Of a stretch of DNA of 64,000 nucleotides, positions 60,962 to 64,000 are shown one piece after another. The first letter of the stretch is position 1. Each line of letters begins with the position of its first letter. The notes beneath the pieces were generated by a model, which had not been told where the DNA came from, searched no databases, and saw only the letters and a list, made by a program, of their open reading frames with translations. The stretch is from Sphaerimonospora sp050942215 (GTDB lineage Bacteria; Actinomycetota; Actinomycetes; Streptosporangiales; Streptosporangiaceae): contig NZ_CP192056.1 in the NCBI RefSeq assembly GCF_050942215.1, positions 2,480,001 to 2,544,000 of the forward strand. The letters run 5' to 3'. A program made the translations under genes and the position numbers.

Positions 60962-61262
60962 TCACGGTCCCGCCGTTCTTGATGGTGGTGACGAGCGCGG
61001 TGACCGCCGGGTCGCCGATGAAGATCTGGAAGGGGACGATCACGGTGCCGGGGGCGGTCTTCCTGGCCCGGTCGGCGAGCCCGGCGTGGCAGACCACCAC
61101 GTCGGCGTCGGAGGGGATCGAGTTGACCGGGGTGTGGGCGACCTCGATCCCCTGGCCCTTGAGCTGCCTGCGCAGCTGGCCGGCGAGCATCACGCTGCTG
61201 CCCATCCCCGCGTCGCAGGCGACGATGATCTTTCGGATGTCCTTGCTGTCGATGCCGGGCAT
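60954..61262 (-). CDS. PTS EIIB, mannitol type
   Basis: The 102-residue EIIB has the phosphocysteine loop VACDAGMGSS (Cys at about 16), characteristic of the lactose/mannitol EIIB fold. It is a separate chain, whereas E. coli MtlA fuses IIC, IIB and IIA. It begins five bases after the EIIC stop. Confidence 0.92.
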   Translation of the reverse strand: MPGIDSKDIRKIIVACDAGMGSSVMLAGQLRRQLKGQGIEVAHTPVNSIPSDADVVVCHAGLADRARKTAPGTVIVPFQIFIGDPAVTALVTTIKNGGTVNA

Positions 61263-61267
61263 GTCGG

Positions 61268-62374
61268 TCAGGCCTCCTCGGTGGCGGGCTGGGCGGTGGA
61301 TTCCGGTTCGGTGGCGGGTACGTCCTCGCCTGCGGCGCGGCCGAAGCCCAGGAGTACGGAGGCTACGGCGAAGGAGGCGGCGGTGGCGACCAGGACACCG
61401 GCGAGCATGCCGAACCAGCCGCCCTTGGGGGTGACGGCGAAGTAGGCGAAGATGCTGCCGGGGGAGGGGGTGGCGATCAGTCCGGCGCCGGTGGCCATGA
61501 ACGTGGCGATGCCGGCGGCGCCGCCGGCGATCACCGCGAGGATGAGCCGCGGCTTCATCAGGACGTAGGGGAAGTAGATCTCGTGGATGCCGCCGAGGAA
61601 GTGAATGACCATGGCGGCGGGGGTCGAGGGCCGCAGCGAGCGGGGGCCGAAGAACAGGAAGGCGAGCAGGAGGCCGAGACCGGGCCCGGGGTTGGACTCC
61701 AGCATGAACAGGATCGACTTGCCCTGCGCGGTCGCCTCTGCGACGGCCAGGGGACCGAGGACGCCGTGGTTGATGGCGTTGTTGAGGAACAGGACCTTGG
61801 CGGGTTCGATCAGCAGTGAGGCCACGGGGAGCAGGCTGTGGTCGATCAGCCAGGCGACGGCGTCTCCGGCGGCCTCGGTGATGACCCTGACGATCGGTCC
61901 GATGCCCCAGGCGCCGAGGACGGCCATGGCGCCGCCGACGATGCCCGCGCTGAAGTTGTCGACCAGCATCTCGAAGCCGGCCCTGGTCCGTTGCTGGGTG
62001 AATCCGTCGACGAGTTTGATCACCAGGGCGGCGAGCGGTCCGATGATCATGGCGCCGAGGAACATGGGGATGTCGGTGCCGACGACCACGCCCATGGTGG
62101 CGACGGCGCCGACCACGGCGCCGCGCTGGCCGTGGACCATCCGGCCGCCCGTGTAGCCGATCAGGACGGGCAGCAAGACGGTGATCATGGGACCGACGAG
62201 TTCGGCGAGTGACTCGTTGGGCAGCCAGCCGGTGGGGATGAACAGCGCGGTGATCAAACCCCAGGCGATGAACGCGCCGATGTTCGGCATGATCATCCCG
62301 GCGAGGTGACCGCCGATGCGTTGGATGGTGGCCTTGGTCCCGGTGCCGTAGACCGTGGGGGTGTAGTTGGCCAT
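61268..62374 (-). CDS. PTS EIIC, mannitol/hexitol permease
   Basis: The 368-residue membrane protein has about eight hydrophobic segments. The sugar-binding signature GGIHEIYFPYVLMKPRL is essentially that of MtlA. ATG 62374 has GGAAGGAG seven bases upstream. It imports and phosphorylates a hexitol together with EIIB and EIIA. Mannitol is the default guess, but the dehydrogenase and PfkB kinase allow other hexitols. Confidence 0.92.
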   Translation of the reverse strand: MANYTPTVYGTGTKATIQRIGGHLAGMIMPNIGAFIAWGLITALFIPTGWLPNESLAELVGPMITVLLPVLIGYTGGRMVHGQRGAVVGAVATMGVVVGTDIPMFLGAMIIGPLAALVIKLVDGFTQQRTRAGFEMLVDNFSAGIVGGAMAVLGAWGIGPIVRVITEAAGDAVAWLIDHSLLPVASLLIEPAKVLFLNNAINHGVLGPLAVAEATAQGKSILFMLESNPGPGLGLLLAFLFFGPRSLRPSTPAAMVIHFLGGIHEIYFPYVLMKPRLILAVIAGGAAGIATFMATGAGLIATPSPGSIFAYFAVTPKGGWFGMLAGVLVATAASFAVASVLLGFGRAAGEDVPATEPESTAQPATEEA

Positions 62375-62395
62375 GGGTCGTGCTCCTTCCGAAGG

Positions 62396-62431
62396 GGGGT
62401 GAAGGGTGCCTGTCGGCTGGGGCTTCACCCC
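62396..62431 (-). promoter_or_regulatory. Inverted repeat in the EIIC leader
   Basis: GGGGTGAAG (62396-62404) pairs with CTTCACCCC (62423-62431) around an 18-base loop, about 20 bases before the EIIC start. It could tune EIIC translation or end some transcripts after the kinase gene. Confidence 0.35.
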
Positions 62432-62492
62432 CTGTCCCACACCGCCCCCGGCCTGGCTCGGCCTGCGCCGGCTGGTCGGCGTGGGTTGGGGG

Positions 62493-63437
62493 TCATGTCA
62501 CCGCGGATCTCAGCGGCCGGTCGGGGTCGGGCCGGCCGATCCGGACCAGGTCGCGCCGGATGTCGGCGGGACCGGGCATCCGGCTGCCGGGCAGGGCGAC
62601 GGCGGCCGTTCCCCAGGCCAGGGCCTCGACCAGGGCCCCCTCGCCGCCGGCGCAGCCCGCCAGGAAACCGGCCAGCATGGCGTCGCCCGCGCCGACGGCG
62701 CTGCGGGGTTCCGCCACCGGGCACTGGCCGTACCACGCGCCGTCGTCCTGCACCAGGACGGCGCCGTCGGGACCGATGCTGGCCAGCACCGTTCCCGCGC
62801 CCAGCGCGCGAAGCTTGTCCGCCGCCTCGATGACGTCGCCCACACGGGTGATCGTCATCCCGGTCGCCTCCGCGAGCTCCTCGCGGTTGGGCTTGATCAG
62901 CGCGGGTCCGGCGGCGATGGCGGCCGGAAGCGCCGGGCCGCTGGTGTCCACGGCCACCTTCAGGCCGGCCTCGGAGAACCTGCGGCACAGCCGGGCGTAG
63001 ACATCGGTGGACAGGCCGGGGGGGAGGCTGCCGGAGGCGACCACCCAGTCCGCGGTGTCCGCGGCGTCCACGACGGTTTGGGCGATGGCCTCCAGTTCGG
63101 CCGCCGTCATGGCCGTACCGGGCTCGTTGATCTTGGTGACCGTGCCGTCGGGCTCGGCCAGGGTGATGTTGGACCGGGTCGCCCCGGCGACCGGGACGGT
63201 GATCATGTCGATGCCCTCGCGGCACAGCAGATCCACCAGCTGCCGGCCCTCATGGCCGCCGAAGGGGACCACCGCGCAGGACTCGACCCGGTTGGCCAGC
63301 AGCGCCCGGGACACGTTCACACCCTTGCCGCCCGGATCGAGACGTGCCGCCGACGCCCGGATGACCGCGCCGCGCTCCAGCGCGCCGATCCCGATCGTAC
63401 GGTCCAGACTCGGGTTGAGAGTCAGAGTGAGGATCAC
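62493..63437 (-). CDS. PfkB-family 1-phosphofructokinase-type kinase
   Basis: The 314-residue sugar kinase has the family N terminus LTLTLNPSLDRTI, GGKGVNVSRAL and the anion hole/catalytic motif VGAGDAMLAGF, as in FruK, LacC and PfkB. GTG 63437 overlaps the DeoR stop by four bases. It probably phosphorylates the ketose phosphate released by the dehydrogenase (fructose 1-phosphate or tagatose 6-phosphate type) and feeds glycolysis. Confidence 0.9.
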   Translation of the reverse strand: MILTLTLNPSLDRTIGIGALERGAVIRASAARLDPGGKGVNVSRALLANRVESCAVVPFGGHEGRQLVDLLCREGIDMITVPVAGATRSNITLAEPDGTVTKINEPGTAMTAAELEAIAQTVVDAADTADWVVASGSLPPGLSTDVYARLCRRFSEAGLKVAVDTSGPALPAAIAAGPALIKPNREELAEATGMTITRVGDVIEAADKLRALGAGTVLASIGPDGAVLVQDDGAWYGQCPVAEPRSAVGAGDAMLAGFLAGCAGGEGALVEALAWGTAAVALPGSRMPGPADIRRDLVRIGRPDPDRPLRSAVT

Positions 63438-64000
63438 GCCCGCACCACCTCGGGGCCGGCCGCGGTGATGTCGGCGGCGATCGCCGGGTCCAGCCCGTCA
63501 TCCGTGATGATCATGTCGATCTCGGTGAGCGCCGCGAACCTGGCGAGGTAGACGCCGGAGAACTTGGTGTGGTCGGCCAGCACCACGGTGCGCTCGGCCG
63601 CGCCGATCATCGCGCGTTTGATCGCGGACTCGGCCGGATCGGGCGTCGTCAGCCCCTTGTCGACCGAGCATCCGTTGGTGCCCATGAAGGCCACGTCGAC
63701 GTTCAGGTCCGCGAGCGGGCGCAGTGCCCAGTCGTCGACGGTGGCGAGAGTACGGCCGCGCACCCGGCCCCCTAACATGATCACGTTGAGGTTGGCCCTG
63801 GTCGCGAGCATCGTCGCGAGCGGCGGCGCGTTCACGATGACGGTGAGCTCACGATCGCCGGGCAGCGCCCGGGCGAGACGACGTGTCGTCGAGCCCGCGT
63901 CGATGATGATCGAGCCGTCCTCCGGCAGCTCGGCCAGCGCGGCCTTGGCGATGCGCTCCTTCTCCTCGGTCATGACCTCGTCTCGTGTGGCGAGCGCGGG
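63434..64000 (-). CDS. DeoR-family regulator, N terminus outside the window
   Basis: Only the sugar-phosphate-sensing domain is inside the window (DGSIIIDAGSTTRRLA, VIMLGGRVRG, FMGTNGCS, VVLADHTKF). The frame stays open to the right edge through PALATRDEV, so the ATG at 63973 is internal and the HTH lies beyond 64000. It is the first visible gene of the PTS operon and likely represses it. Confidence 0.88.
   Translation of the reverse strand, partial: PALATRDEVMTEEKERIAKAALAELPEDGSIIIDAGSTTRRLARALPGDRELTVIVNAPPLATMLATRANLNVIMLGGRVRGRTLATVDDWALRPLADLNVDVAFMGTNGCSVDKGLTTPDPAESAIKRAMIGAAERTVVLADHTKFSGVYLARFAALTEIDMIITDDGLDPAIAADITAAGPEVVRA

Overview
The window is high-GC actinomycete DNA. Abundant GTG and TTG starts, four-base gene overlaps, secreted multidomain glycosidases with Pro-Thr linkers and C-terminal CBM13 domains, and SpoIIE-type phosphatases suggest a soil Streptosporangiales-like organism such as Nonomuraea or Streptosporangium. 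This is inference, because there is no rRNA in the window. No tRNA, rRNA, CRISPR array or transposase was found.

Region 1 (1-21.6 kb) is a carbohydrate-utilisation region. It starts with a 5'-truncated ThuA/DUF1080/CBM13 secreted protein. A LacI-family regulator follows, divergent from a lipoprotein-permease-permease ABC importer and a GH63-like glycosidase. Next come two secreted glycoside hydrolases on the minus strand, a clan GH-A enzyme and a GH10 xylanase. A second, ribose-type ABC importer (ATPase, two permeases, lipoprotein) continues into a TIM-barrel sugar isomerase/epimerase and a 1182-residue secreted ThuA/sugar-dehydrogenase/PKD/CBM6/CBM13 protein. Both ABC operons have a readable sigma70-type promoter with the same 12-base palindrome, CGAATCGATTCG, just after the -10 box. 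A related site lies upstream of the xylanase, so the LacI protein may run a small local regulon. The gene set fits plant-polysaccharide breakdown plus uptake and 3-keto-sugar chemistry.

Region 2 (21.8-52.2 kb) begins with a flavin disulfide-reductase-like gene and then holds a large probable anti-phage island. Its left arm, on the minus strand, is a roughly 2060-residue P-loop ATPase overlapping a metallo-beta-lactamase/beta-CASP nuclease that has a long N-terminal helical extension. Its right arm, on the plus strand, is a Ser/Thr kinase, a DISARM DrmD-like SNF2 helicase, a 1705-residue adenine methyltransferase, a 2177-residue DEAD helicase with a DUF1998 and nuclease-like C terminus, a RelE-like/UvrD-like helicase fusion, a second Ser/Thr kinase and a 55-codon small ORF. 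Between the methyltransferase and the DEAD helicase lie a minus-strand DUF3800 gene, two 108-base structured repeats and a compact candidate small RNA with its own terminator. The layout resembles DISARM but lacks drmC and separate drmA and drmB genes, and adds kinases and the ATPase/nuclease arm.

Region 3 (52.7-64 kb) returns to metabolism: a CBM2-GH5 endoglucanase, a terpenoid-cyclase-fold hypothetical protein, a CBS-domain protein and a GAF-SpoIIE phosphatase. It ends with a complete minus-strand hexitol phosphotransferase operon (DeoR regulator cut by the window edge, PfkB kinase, EIIC, EIIB, EIIA, zinc dehydrogenase, HPr, Enzyme I).
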